DNA of 64,000 nucleotides from Kribbella caucasensis (GTDB lineage: Bacteria; Actinomycetota; Actinomycetes; Propionibacteriales; Kribbellaceae): contig NZ_SNWQ01000031.1 of assembly GCF_004361855.1 (NCBI RefSeq), positions 19,220 through 83,219 of the forward strand. Direction: 5' to 3'. Under the pieces are notes generated by a model, which was given only the letters and a program-made list of their open reading frames with translations, was not told where the DNA came from and searched no databases. The translations under genes and the position numbers were made by a program. This document shows positions 1 to 8,423 of the stretch, in pieces (the first letter of the stretch is position 1; each line of letters starts with the position of its first letter).

Positions 1-6
1 GACCCC

Positions 7-56
7 GTTGCGTCCGAAGAACCGAGCGCTATAACCCACAGTTCTTCGGACGCAAC
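7..56. repeat. Dispersed inverted repeat, copy 1
   Basis: Perfect 16-bp arms (7-22 GTTGCGTCCGAAGAAC and 41-56, its reverse complement) enclose an 18-nt loop containing GAGCGCT. It lies 31 nt beyond the menB stop codon, so it may act as a terminator-like hairpin, but no T-tract follows. The same 14-bp arm TTGCGTCCGAAGAA recurs at 8444-8491 and 37359-37428. Confidence 0.85.
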
Positions 57-87
57 GATCCGACCCTTTAGTTGCGTCCAGCAACAG

Positions 88-1014
88 TCAGAAGGCGTAC
101 GGGTACGGTGACCAGTCGGCTGGGCGCTTCTCCAGGAACGAGTCGCGGCCTTCGGCGGCCTCGTCAGTGCCGTAGGCGAGCCTGGTCGCCTCACCCGCGA
201 AGATCTGCTGGCCGACGAGTCCGTCGTCGATCAGATTGAACGCATACTTGAGCATCCGCTGGGCCGTCGGCGACTTCGCGCAGATCTTCTTGCCCCACTC
301 GAGCGCGACCGCTTCCAGTTCGGCGTGCGGGACGACCTTGTTCACCATGCCCATCCGGTACGCGTCCTCGGCGGAGTACTCGTCGCCGAGGAAGAAGATC
401 TCCCGGGCGAACTTCTGCCCGACCTGCCTGGCCAGGTACGCCGAACCGAAGCCGCCGTCGAACGACGCGACATCCGCATCGGTCTGCTTGAAGCGCGCGT
501 GTTCGGCCGACGCGATCGTCAGGTCGGCCACCACGTGCAGGCTGTGTCCACCACCCGCGGCCCAGCCCGGTACGACGCAGATCACGACCTTCGACATGAA
601 CCGGATCAGGCGCTGTACCTCGAGGATGTGCAGTCGTCCCGCGCGAGCCGGGTCGATCGTGTCGGCCGTCGTGCCCTCGGCGTACTTGTACCCGTCCTTG
701 CCACGGATCCGCTGGTCGCCACCCGAACAGAACGCCCAGCCACCGTCGCGCGGGGACGGGCCGTTACCGGTCAGCAGCACACAGCCCACGTCGGTCGACA
801 TCCGCGCGTGGTCGAGCACCCGGTACAACTCGTCCACGGTCTGCGGCCGGAAGGCGTTGCGCACCTCGGGCCGGTTGAACGCGACCCGGACCACTCCTGC
901 GTCGACGGCCCGGTGGTACGTGAGGTCGGACAGCTCGAACCCGTCCACCTCTTTCCAGGCCGACGGGTCGAAGATCTCGGAGACGTTCACGGGTTCGGTC
1001 ACGGTCCCGAGCAT
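88..1014 (-). CDS. menB: 1,4-dihydroxy-2-naphthoyl-CoA synthase
   Basis: Crotonase-superfamily enzyme of 308 residues, closing the second ring of the naphthoquinone in menaquinone synthesis (o-succinylbenzoyl-CoA to 1,4-dihydroxy-2-naphthoyl-CoA). The sequence has the MenB-specific loop with WAFCSGGDQ, the oxyanion-hole segment PGWAAGGGHSLHV and the catalytic segment DADVASFDGGFGS. The C-terminus EKRPADWSPYPYAF is the expected MenB tail. Length matches actinobacterial MenB. The ATG lies 3 nt after the stop of the upstream LacI-type regulator on the same strand, so the two are probably co-transcribed. An inverted repeat follows the stop codon. Confidence 0.93.
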   Translation of the reverse strand: MLGTVTEPVNVSEIFDPSAWKEVDGFELSDLTYHRAVDAGVVRVAFNRPEVRNAFRPQTVDELYRVLDHARMSTDVGCVLLTGNGPSPRDGGWAFCSGGDQRIRGKDGYKYAEGTTADTIDPARAGRLHILEVQRLIRFMSKVVICVVPGWAAGGGHSLHVVADLTIASAEHARFKQTDADVASFDGGFGSAYLARQVGQKFAREIFFLGDEYSAEDAYRMGMVNKVVPHAELEAVALEWGKKICAKSPTAQRMLKYAFNLIDDGLVGQQIFAGEATRLAYGTDEAAEGRDSFLEKRPADWSPYPYAF

Positions 1015-1017
1015 ATT

Positions 1018-2031
1018 TCAGCGCTTCGGAGTGCTCTCCCGCAGGACGACCTCGGCCGGGAACGTCTCCACCTTCGGCTCGCCGCCTTCGATCGCGAGCT
1101 CGAGTGCCCGCCGCCCCATCTGCTCCAGCGGCAACCGAACCGTCGTCAGCCCCGGCCAGACGTCCCGCAGGGTCGCGATGTCGTCGAATCCGGCCACCCC
1201 GAGCTCGCCCGGTACGTCGACGCCCCGCGTCCGTAGTACCGACATCGCGCCGACGGCCATCACGTCGTTGACCGCGAACAGGCAGTCCAGGTCCAGCTTG
1301 CGATCGAGCAACTCGCCGGCCGCCGCGTGACCACCGTCGCGGGTGAACTCGCCGGCCAGCACGGCCACCGGCTCCAGCCCCGCCTCGGCCAGCCCGTCGA
1401 CGAATCCGTCCCGCCGGTCCCGCGCGGTCGCCAGATTCTCCGGACCCGCCAGTACGCCGAACTTCCGCAGCCCCTGATTCACCAGGGACCGGGCCAGCTC
1501 GGCGGCACCCTTGCGGTTGTCCGGCTCGATCGTGTGCGCGGGCATCCCGGCCTGGCTGACCAACGCGAGCCCGGCCCCGGAACCGAGGAACGACTCGATC
1601 TCGGTCGCCGTCCGGGCCAGCGCCTCGGCATCGGTCCGGCGGCTGCCGATCATCACCGCGGCCCGGGCCCGCTGCGCGCGAAGCGAAGAAAGATAGGCAA
1701 TCTCGCGATCGGCATCACGGAAGGTGCTGGCCATCATCACCAGCAGCCCGCGCTCGTCGGCGGCCCGCATCACGCCGTTCGCGATCGCCGCGAAGTACGG
1801 GTCCTCGATGTCGTGGACCAGGATGCCGACCACGTTGGTGGACGACTTCGCCAGAGCCTGGGCCTGCGCGTTCGGCGTGTAGCCAAGCTCGGCCGCGGCC
1901 GCGCGGACACGTTCCTGCAGCTCCGGGCGCGGCACCCGGTCGCCCCCGTTCAGCACGCGGGAGGCGGTCGCCACCGACACGCCGGCCCGCTGCGCCACGT
2001 CCAGCAATGTCACCGGTGCTCGAAGATTCAT
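1018..2031 (-). CDS. LacI family transcriptional regulator
   Basis: 337 residues. The N-terminal LacI helix-turn-helix (about 7-27, LLDVAQRAGVSVATASRVL) and hinge region are followed by a periplasmic-binding-protein-like effector domain (about 62-335) of the sugar-binding type. Effector unknown. A GGGTGC-AG-GCACCC dyad 32 bp upstream of the start (2063-2076) is a plausible autoregulatory operator. The nearest gene on the same strand is menB, 3 nt downstream, an odd partner for a sugar-responsive repressor; the real target may be the divergent secreted peptidase at 2177 or genes elsewhere. Confidence 0.9.
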   Translation of the reverse strand: MNLRAPVTLLDVAQRAGVSVATASRVLNGGDRVPRPELQERVRAAAAELGYTPNAQAQALAKSSTNVVGILVHDIEDPYFAAIANGVMRAADERGLLVMMASTFRDADREIAYLSSLRAQRARAAVMIGSRRTDAEALARTATEIESFLGSGAGLALVSQAGMPAHTIEPDNRKGAAELARSLVNQGLRKFGVLAGPENLATARDRRDGFVDGLAEAGLEPVAVLAGEFTRDGGHAAAGELLDRKLDLDCLFAVNDVMAVGAMSVLRTRGVDVPGELGVAGFDDIATLRDVWPGLTTVRLPLEQMGRRALELAIEGGEPKVETFPAEVVLRESTPKR

Positions 2032-2062
2032 CGATTACCCACCTTCCGGACAGCTCCCCCTT

Positions 2063-2076
2063 GGGTGCAGGCACCC
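2063..2076. promoter_or_regulatory. Putative LacI-type operator
   Basis: Perfect 6-2-6 inverted repeat GGGTGC-AG-GCACCC in the 145-bp divergent gap between the LacI regulator (start 2031) and the secreted peptidase (start 2177). Dyads of this size are typical of LacI-family operators. The assignment is inferred from position. Confidence 0.45.
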
Positions 2077-2176
2077 TATCGGAACCGAGACCATCATCAC
2101 GCTGCGTGGCAGTTTGCGGGTACGAATATCGGCAGAACCTGGCATCTGCGCGCCTGGTTGACTAGCCTTCCGAGCC

Positions 2177-4144
2177 ATGACGACCGTCCGCACCAGGGTG
2201 ACCGTCCTGGTCTCGTCCACCGTGGTCTGCCTGGGGACAGTCACCGGCACCGCCACGGCCGCCCGCATCCCGGACGGACCCGGAACCCCGGCCGGCGGCG
2301 TACCCCAGATCGCCGGAATCTCCGGATCTGGACTCGCCACCGGTATACCGCCGCACGTCGACCCGCGGACGCGGAGTACTCAGGCCGCCTACGACTACGC
2401 CGACGCGATTCGCGAGTCCGTGTACGTCGACACCAACCTGGACACCGACTCCGACGGCCAGACCGACGAGGTCGCGGTCGACATCGTCCGGCCCCGCGAG
2501 ACCGACACCGCCGGCATCCGGATCCCCGTGATCATGGACGCCTCGCCGTATTACGCCTGCTGCGGTCGGGGTAACGAGAGCGAGAAGAAGACGTACGACG
2601 AGAGCGGCGTCATCCAGAAGATGCCGTTGTTCTACGACAACTACTTCGTCCCCCGCGGGTACGCCGTCGTCGGCGTGGACATCGTCGGGACCAGCCGTTC
2701 CACCGGTTGCGGTGATGTCGGCGGCAAGGACGAGATCGCCTCGGTCGTCGCGGTGATCGACTGGCTGAACGGCCGCAACACCGCGCACACCCTCGGCGGC
2801 GAACCGGTGCAGGCGACGTGGACCACCGGCGCGGTCGGCATGATCGGCAAGTCGTACGACGGCACGCTGGCCAACGGGGTCGCCGCGACCGGCGTACAGG
2901 GGCTGAAGACCATCGTCCCGATCTCGGCGATCTCCTCGTGGTACGACTACTCCCGCTCCCGCGGCGTGCCGTACTCGATCGACTACATGCCCTGGCTCGG
3001 CGGCTACGTCGGCCACGACACGCCCGCGTGTGAGGCGGTCCGCGCGGATCTCGGCGAGCAGGACGACGACGAGACCGGCGACTACACGTCGTTCTGGGCC
3101 GACCGGGACTACGTCAAGGACGCCCGCAAGGTGAAGGCGTCGGTGTTCGTGACGCACGGGCTGAGCGACTACAACGTCCAGACCAACCACTTCGCCCAGT
3201 GGTGGGACGCGCTGGCGAAGAACAAGGTCCCGCGGAAGATCTGGCTCGGCCTTGAGGACCACGTCGACCCGTTCGAGTTCCGCCGGGACGAGTGGGTGGA
3301 CGAGCTGCACCAGTGGTTCGACTACTGGCTGCAGGACCTGCAGAACAACGTGATGGGCGAGCCGATGGCCTCGGTCGAGGTGGCGCCGGACGTGTGGCGT
3401 GACTACAAGACCTGGCCGGCCGCGCCGAAGACCGTCCCGGTACCGCTGGCCGACGGCAAACTAGGTGCCTACGGCAAGGGAACCGTGACGGTGACGGACG
3501 ACCCGGCGCTGACCGAGGACGACATCGTGGCCACGCCGTCCGAGGTGATCGCCGGCCGGCAGATGTTCCTGTCCGCACCACTGCCGGCCTCGATCCGGGT
3601 CAGCGGGACACCGACCGTCACGCTGCGGATCAAGGCCGACTCGGTGACCACGCCGGTGACCGCGCGACTGATCGAGTACGGCGAAGGTGAGCGGTACGCG
3701 GGAATCCGGCGGACCCAGATCAGCACGTGTGAGGGCGAGAGCACGGAGTACGACGACAGCTGTTACTACACGGTCGACAAGCTCACCGAGATCAGCGACC
3801 ACGGCATCGTCAGCCGCGGCTGGATCGATGCCGCGCACAACAATTCGATCAGCAAGCCGAGGCCGTTGACGCCGGGCCAGTGGGCGACTGTGACGGTCCC
3901 GCTGCGAGCCCAGGACGAGGTGATCCCGAAGGGCAGGATCCTCGGCCTGGCAGTGACCTTGAGCGACACCGAGTGGACGACGCCGAACGACACCGGCGCC
4001 ACTATCGACATCGACCTGGCGCACAGCAAGCTCAACCTCCCGGTCACCGTCGGCAACGTCCCGGCACCGACCAAGGCCGAACCCCTCGACGTCCGCATCA
4101 CCAACCCGACCGAACGCCCCGACCTCCACGACCCGCTGGGCTAA
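2177..4144 (+). CDS. Secreted CocE/NonD (X-Pro dipeptidyl-peptidase, S15) hydrolase
   Basis: 655 residues with an N-terminal signal peptide (hydrophobic stretch about 8-29, Ala-rich cleavage region). An alpha/beta-hydrolase S15 domain carries the nucleophile motif G-K-S-Y-D-G (Ser226). A later EDHVDP segment plausibly holds the catalytic His. A C-terminal jelly-roll X-Pro dipeptidyl-peptidase domain spans about 430-640. S15 proteins cleave dipeptides after proline or hydrolyse esters such as cocaine; the substrate here is not predictable. Expected extracellular. It ends tail-to-tail with the AraC-type gene, overlapping it by 4 nt. Confidence 0.85.
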   Translation: MTTVRTRVTVLVSSTVVCLGTVTGTATAARIPDGPGTPAGGVPQIAGISGSGLATGIPPHVDPRTRSTQAAYDYADAIRESVYVDTNLDTDSDGQTDEVAVDIVRPRETDTAGIRIPVIMDASPYYACCGRGNESEKKTYDESGVIQKMPLFYDNYFVPRGYAVVGVDIVGTSRSTGCGDVGGKDEIASVVAVIDWLNGRNTAHTLGGEPVQATWTTGAVGMIGKSYDGTLANGVAATGVQGLKTIVPISAISSWYDYSRSRGVPYSIDYMPWLGGYVGHDTPACEAVRADLGEQDDDETGDYTSFWADRDYVKDARKVKASVFVTHGLSDYNVQTNHFAQWWDALAKNKVPRKIWLGLEDHVDPFEFRRDEWVDELHQWFDYWLQDLQNNVMGEPMASVEVAPDVWRDYKTWPAAPKTVPVPLADGKLGAYGKGTVTVTDDPALTEDDIVATPSEVIAGRQMFLSAPLPASIRVSGTPTVTLRIKADSVTTPVTARLIEYGEGERYAGIRRTQISTCEGESTEYDDSCYYTVDKLTEISDHGIVSRGWIDAAHNNSISKPRPLTPGQWATVTVPLRAQDEVIPKGRILGLAVTLSDTEWTTPNDTGATIDIDLAHSKLNLPVTVGNVPAPTKAEPLDVRITNPTERPDLHDPLG

Positions 4145-5067
4145 CTCGGGGTGCCGTCGGCAACGAACCGCATGGGGTCGCCGAAGCCGAGATCGGTGAT
4201 GCCGGCGGTGTGGAATGCGCCGACCAGGAGCGACCGACGATGGGCCGCGAAGGTGATCACGTGCGCCACCATCCCGCCGTACGTGAAGACCCGTGGTGGT
4301 TCGCAGGTGGTGTCGACAAAGCTCTCGTCGAACCGGCCCTCATCGTTCAACCGGTTGACCAAGGCAACGAATCGGGAACCGGCCGAGGCGTGCCGCTCAC
4401 GCAGCTCCGCAATCGGCGTGGTCACCTGACGGCCGCACTCGGGCACCTGGAACGGCCGATCCTCGACCGAAGCCAGCCACATCTCCTCCTGCCAGACCAG
4501 CCGGTCCAGCAGGTACCTGATCGACACGTCGTCGTCGATCCCCTCGACCGACAGCTCGATCGGCCGGTCGAGGGTCTCGGCGTCCAGCCGGGCGCCGCGC
4601 TCGATCATCTCGCCGGTGAGCCAGACGTGGTGTTCCACCATCCTGACCAGTACGTCCATCCCCTTCGCCTCTCTTCTGGCCGGCAGCCGCAACCCCGCCG
4701 GTGGCTGAAAATGCACCCCGCTGGGCGCATCCAGGAAGAACACCCGCGACGGTTCGCGGCGCCAGTCCCGCGGGCACATCCCGTACGCCCGGCTGAACGC
4801 CCGCGTGAACGCCTCGTGCGACCCGTACCCCGCGTCGATCGCGAGCTCGAGCACCCCGGCGTCCTCGGCAAGCAGCCGGTACGCCGCCCGCTCGAGCAGC
4901 AACCTGCGCCGGAACGCCGACGGTGATTCCCCGGCAACAGCACCGATCACCCGGTCGAAGTGGAACCGGGACAGATGCACTCGCCGAGCGAGGTCGGCCG
5001 CACTCGTCGCCGGCTCGTCCAGACTCTCCGCCACCACCGAGACGAACGCCGCGTAAACGTCTTCCAT
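4141..5067 (-). CDS. AraC family regulator with C-terminal DinB-like domain
   Basis: 308 residues. The AraC helix-turn-helix pair is N-terminal (about 20-105; HLSRFHFDRVIGA and GYGSHEAFTRAFSRAYG). The C-terminal half (about 135-290) is a DinB-like four-helix domain starting MDVLVRMVEHHVW and containing two His that could bind metal. Fusion of an N-terminal AraC reader to a DinB or effector domain is known in actinobacteria. The ligand is unknown. It converges on the S15 peptidase gene. Confidence 0.85.
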   Translation of the reverse strand: MEDVYAAFVSVVAESLDEPATSAADLARRVHLSRFHFDRVIGAVAGESPSAFRRRLLLERAAYRLLAEDAGVLELAIDAGYGSHEAFTRAFSRAYGMCPRDWRREPSRVFFLDAPSGVHFQPPAGLRLPARREAKGMDVLVRMVEHHVWLTGEMIERGARLDAETLDRPIELSVEGIDDDVSIRYLLDRLVWQEEMWLASVEDRPFQVPECGRQVTTPIAELRERHASAGSRFVALVNRLNDEGRFDESFVDTTCEPPRVFTYGGMVAHVITFAAHRRSLLVGAFHTAGITDLGFGDPMRFVADGTPS

Positions 5068-5195
5068 GCCTCCACTCTGCCCCGGCGAGCGCCCGCCCGA
5101 CTTGATCGATCTTGCGGACCCCGGCGGCGCTGCTTGGCGCAGTACTCCGCGATGTGTAGTAGTGTGCTCCGCGGATGACCTAGCCGGGAGGGACC

Positions 5196-5522
5196 ATGGA
5201 TCCGAGTCAGTTGCTCAAGGGAGTGCTGGATCTCGCCGTGCTCGCAGTACTGCGGGACGCCGACGGCTACGGGTACGACGTACTGCGGCGGTTGCGGGCA
5301 GCCGGGCTCGAGGACGTGGCGGACGCCTCGGTGTACGGGACGTTGCGGCGGTTGTTCGCGGGCGGCGCGCTCACGTCGTACGTGCAGCCCAGCGAGGAAG
5401 GGCCGCACCGGAAGTACTACGGGCTGAACCAGACCGGCCTCGACCTGCTGGCCGAGTCGACCAAGACCTGGAACCACTTCTCCGACACCATGTCGGGCCT
5501 GCTGCGCAAGGAGGCGGCGTGA
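5196..5522 (+). CDS. PadR family transcriptional regulator
   Basis: 108-residue winged-helix repressor of the PadR-s1 type: starts with LLKGVLDLAVLAVL, then GYGYDVLRRL and the wing segment around GTLRRLFAGGALTSY, with a short C-terminal dimerisation helix. An AGGGA-type ribosome-binding site precedes ATG 5196. The stop overlaps the GTG of the next gene, which encodes a HAAS-domain membrane protein. PadR/HAAS pairs are a standard arrangement in which the repressor controls its membrane partner. The AT-richer stretch around 5150-5170 is the likely promoter/operator region. Confidence 0.9.
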   Translation: MDPSQLLKGVLDLAVLAVLRDADGYGYDVLRRLRAAGLEDVADASVYGTLRRLFAGGALTSYVQPSEEGPHRKYYGLNQTGLDLLAESTKTWNHFSDTMSGLLRKEAA

Positions 5523-6721
5523 ACAGCACTGTGACCGGAGCGGTCGCGACCTACCTGGCTCAGATCCGGGCCGAGCTGAACGATCTGCCGCCGGGCGAGC
5601 TGGAGGACGTGCTGGACGACGTCTCCGGCCACCTGACCGAGGTCGCCGCGGAGTTCGACGGCGAGCCGACGGCAGCGGCGCTGCAGGAACGCCTCGGCAC
5701 GCCCCGCGAGTACGCCGATGAACTGCGCAGCGCGGCCGGCTATCCGCCGAGGACCCACTCGATGGATCACGCGTCGGCGCAGGCGTCGGCCGGGCAGGCG
5801 TTGCGCTGGGGTGTGATCGCCGGGACGGTCGGGCCGTTCTTCCTGGTGGTCGGGATCTTCTCCTGGTCGCGCGACGCCAGCGCGTTCTTCGGGCTGATCG
5901 GGCTCGCCGTGCTGTTCGGCGCGGCGTACCTCGGCGTCCGGGCGCTGCGCGGCAACGACCCGCGGACGGTGCTCGACACCCCTCGCGGGGTCGCGGCCGC
6001 GAACTCCATCCGCGAGCTGATCCAGCAACTTCCGCCTCACCTGCGCCAAGAGCTGGTCGCCATCGGCCAGCCGGTCTGGTGGGTCGCGCGGGGTGTGGTG
6101 GGCGGTGGCGGGTTCTTCGCGCTGTTCGGTGCGGGCGCGGTCACCGTGGTCGGCGCGCTGGCCGGCGCCGCGGTGTCGATCTGGATCGGCCGCCGGACCC
6201 AGCAGGACCGCCGCTGGCTCTGGTACCTCGTCCCGCTGAACGTGGTCGCCGCAGTCGCGGTGCCGGCCGGGCTCGCGGCCAGCTTCATCCTCGGCAGCAA
6301 CGGCCCGTTCCTGTTCTCGAACGGCGACGACTCCCGTGGTCGTAGTTCCGGCTACAACTACCAGAACGGCCTGACCCTCGACGGCGAGCAGATCACCAAC
6401 ATCTACCCGTTCGACGAGCAGGGCCGCCAGGTCAAGGTCCTGCTCTACACGCAGAGCGGTGCGGCGCTCAGACTCGACCTGCAGGACTGCGCGACGCTTT
6501 ACCCCGGCACGGAGTCGCACTCGGGGGTGAGCAACTTCTTCCCGCTCCCCGAGGTGCAACACGATCCGAACGGCACCACCGACGCGGAGAACTGCAAGGA
6601 CTCCACCAAGGCGCCCTTCACCCCGCGCCTAGCACCGACAACCACCCCAACCCCGACGCCGTCAACGCCCAGCCCCAAACCAAGCTCAGGCGTAACGCTG
6701 ACCGTGTCCCCAACTCGCTGA
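5519..6721 (+). CDS. HAAS-domain membrane protein
   Basis: 400 residues starting at GTG 5519, which overlaps the PadR stop (GTGA) and is preceded by AAGGAGG; in-frame upstream codons belong to the PadR region. The N-terminal HAAS-like domain (about 1-80, DLPPGELEDVLDDVSGHLTEVA) is followed by several hydrophobic segments (about 95-125, 125-150, 190-220, 230-260). A soluble extracytoplasmic domain follows, with a Thr/Pro/Ser-rich tail (TPTPTPSTPSPKPSS). HAAS proteins are usually small membrane partners of PadR repressors. Molecular function unknown. Confidence 0.8.
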   Translation: MNSTVTGAVATYLAQIRAELNDLPPGELEDVLDDVSGHLTEVAAEFDGEPTAAALQERLGTPREYADELRSAAGYPPRTHSMDHASAQASAGQALRWGVIAGTVGPFFLVVGIFSWSRDASAFFGLIGLAVLFGAAYLGVRALRGNDPRTVLDTPRGVAAANSIRELIQQLPPHLRQELVAIGQPVWWVARGVVGGGGFFALFGAGAVTVVGALAGAAVSIWIGRRTQQDRRWLWYLVPLNVVAAVAVPAGLAASFILGSNGPFLFSNGDDSRGRSSGYNYQNGLTLDGEQITNIYPFDEQGRQVKVLLYTQSGAALRLDLQDCATLYPGTESHSGVSNFFPLPEVQHDPNGTTDAENCKDSTKAPFTPRLAPTTTPTPTPSTPSPKPSSGVTLTVSPTR

Positions 6722-6781
6722 CCAATCGGCGGGCTGTGCGCGTCGGCCGGGCTGGCTGGGCGATCGGGCCGGCTGCACCAC

Positions 6782-6843
6782 GGACCCCGCCGACCCGGCC
6801 CGTACTGCGGACCCCGCGGACCCCGCCGACCCGGCCCGTACTG
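6782..6843. repeat. 26-bp direct repeat
   Basis: Two identical 26-bp units (6782-6807 and 6818-6843, beginning GGACCCCGCCGACCCGGCCC) lie 36 bp apart in the 220-bp gap after the HAAS gene. I see no gene in the gap. Confidence 0.8.
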
Positions 6844-6944
6844 GGGACCCGAGGCGGCCTTGTCCGGCCCAGACGATCATCGGGTCGTTGCCGGAGGCAG
6901 CCATCAGATCGGCGGTGGTCAGGATCTCGCGCACCCGACCATTG

Positions 6945-7961
6945 TCAGTCGTCGGCCCGCTGGAGCGCATACGGGATCAGGTGGTGGTACCCGCGGACCG
7001 AGACCCGGCGGAGGCGGCGGAGCCGGTAGTCATCGTGACCGTCCAAGGCCGCGGCCATCTCGCGATCGGCAAGCACTCGCCCGGGTCTGCACTCGGCCGT
7101 CAACCGGGCCGCGATGTTGACGGTCTCGCCGTACACGTCACCAAGACGGATCAGGATGGTGCCGTACGCGAGCCCGATCCGCAGCTCAGGCAGATCCCCG
7201 ACGGCGGCCACCGCGTCCTGCAGCGCCAACGCGACCGCGGCTCCCTGAGCGGCTGTGTCGGTCACGAACAACACCTCGTCGCCGATCGACTTGATCACCC
7301 GGCCGCCGTTCAGCGCGACCACATCCGCCGCCGTACCCTCGAACCGCTCGATCAGCTCACCCAACTCGGCCTCGGTGAGCCGCCGCGTCAGCCGCGTGTA
7401 GCTGACGATGTCGGCGAACCCGACCGCACGGATCCCGCGAGCCAGCTCATCGGACCCGGCCATCGCCCGGCCGGCCGCGGCGGCGAGATGCCGGCGCCAC
7501 GCGTACGTCTGCAGCCGTTCCATTGCCGGCAGCAACAAATCGGCGACCTCGATCGCCTCATCCACCGGAAGTTTCGACTGCCCCAGGAACTCCAAGAACA
7601 TCGCCGACTGCCACGACGCCAGCCGGGACTGCGTCTGGCCGAGCTTGCGAGCCAGCGACGACTCGATCGCCGGGTCGATGAACCCGTCGTCCTCCAGCGC
7701 CACGACCAACCGGAGCGCCTCGACATCGGCATCGGTGAACGCGACCTCATCATCCGGCACGGTCGCGAACCCAAGCGCGTGCCACATCCGCTCGGCCCGC
7801 TCGATCGAGATCCCGGCCCGCTCCGACACCTCGATCCGAGTGAACTTCCGCTCCCCACCCAGCAACGACCGCTCGAACCGCTGCTGCAACGCCTCCAAGT
7901 CCGGCGCCGCGTCGCCCGACAGTTCGGCCGGGGAGCGGTCGTCAGGAGCTGGAGTTGTCAC
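6945..7961 (-). CDS. Class III adenylate/guanylate cyclase
   Basis: 338 residues. The N-terminal half (about 15-165) has a MerR-like helix-turn-helix fold resembling the adenylate cyclase regulatory domain of mycobacterial cyclases. The C-terminal class III cyclase domain (about 170-335) retains the metal-binding aspartates (VGFADIVSYT and IKSIGDEVLF) and the transition-state Asn/Arg (GETVNIAARL), so it looks catalytically competent. The product nucleotide cannot be assigned from sequence. Soluble. Its start overlaps the upstream cyclic-nucleotide-binding gene by 20 bp, implying coupled translation. Confidence 0.87.
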   Translation of the reverse strand: MTTPAPDDRSPAELSGDAAPDLEALQQRFERSLLGGERKFTRIEVSERAGISIERAERMWHALGFATVPDDEVAFTDADVEALRLVVALEDDGFIDPAIESSLARKLGQTQSRLASWQSAMFLEFLGQSKLPVDEAIEVADLLLPAMERLQTYAWRRHLAAAAGRAMAGSDELARGIRAVGFADIVSYTRLTRRLTEAELGELIERFEGTAADVVALNGGRVIKSIGDEVLFVTDTAAQGAAVALALQDAVAAVGDLPELRIGLAYGTILIRLGDVYGETVNIAARLTAECRPGRVLADREMAAALDGHDDYRLRRLRRVSVRGYHHLIPYALQRADD

Positions 7962-8349
7962 CGCGGCGCTCGGCGATGGTGGCGTCGATGGCGTCGCGGA
8001 AGCTCGGCAGCCGGTTGGTCAGGTCGTCGAACTTCTCCCGGGTGAAGTGCAGCAACTGCAACCGCGACTTCGCCGTCACCGTTGCCGTCCGCAACCGGTT
8101 CTGCCGGACCGCGACCTCACCGGCGATGTCGCCCGGCCCGAGCACGGCGATCTCCTGCCCCTTCACCCGCACCGCCGCCGTCCCGGACAGGATCAGGTAC
8201 GCCGCGTCCGGCGGGGTCTGCTCCAGGATCAGCGACCAGCCGGCCGGCACCGAGACCTCCTCGCCGGCCCGGAAGACCTCCTTGATCTCCCGTCCGGTCA
8301 GATCCGCGAACAGCGGCAGGTCCCGCGGGGACGTCCTACCCAATGCCAC
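7942..8349 (-). CDS. Stand-alone cyclic nucleotide-binding protein
   Basis: 135 residues, almost entirely one cNMP-binding (Crp-type) beta-barrel. The phosphate-binding cassette reads PGDIAGEVAV...RLRTATV, retaining the ribose-contacting Glu and phosphate-contacting Arg. No DNA-binding or transporter domain is attached, unlike Crp. It is encoded just upstream of, and overlapping, a nucleotide cyclase, so it may sense or buffer the cyclase product or regulate the enzyme directly. Confidence 0.85.
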   Translation of the reverse strand: MALGRTSPRDLPLFADLTGREIKEVFRAGEEVSVPAGWSLILEQTPPDAAYLILSGTAAVRVKGQEIAVLGPGDIAGEVAVRQNRLRTATVTAKSRLQLLHFTREKFDDLTNRLPSFRDAIDATIAERRGDNSSS

Positions 8350-8423
8350 GTCGATCCTCCGAACCCGCCGGGCGGAACACCCAGCGCTAGCAGCCGATGT
8401 TTCCAGTCGGTAACTCTAACGGC

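Noticed and set aside
236..1330. Long plus-strand open frame opposite menB and the LacI gene
   Set aside because: High-GC antisense shadow: it encodes Arg/Ser/Thr-rich sequence without domains, while the minus strand encodes clear MenB and LacI proteins.
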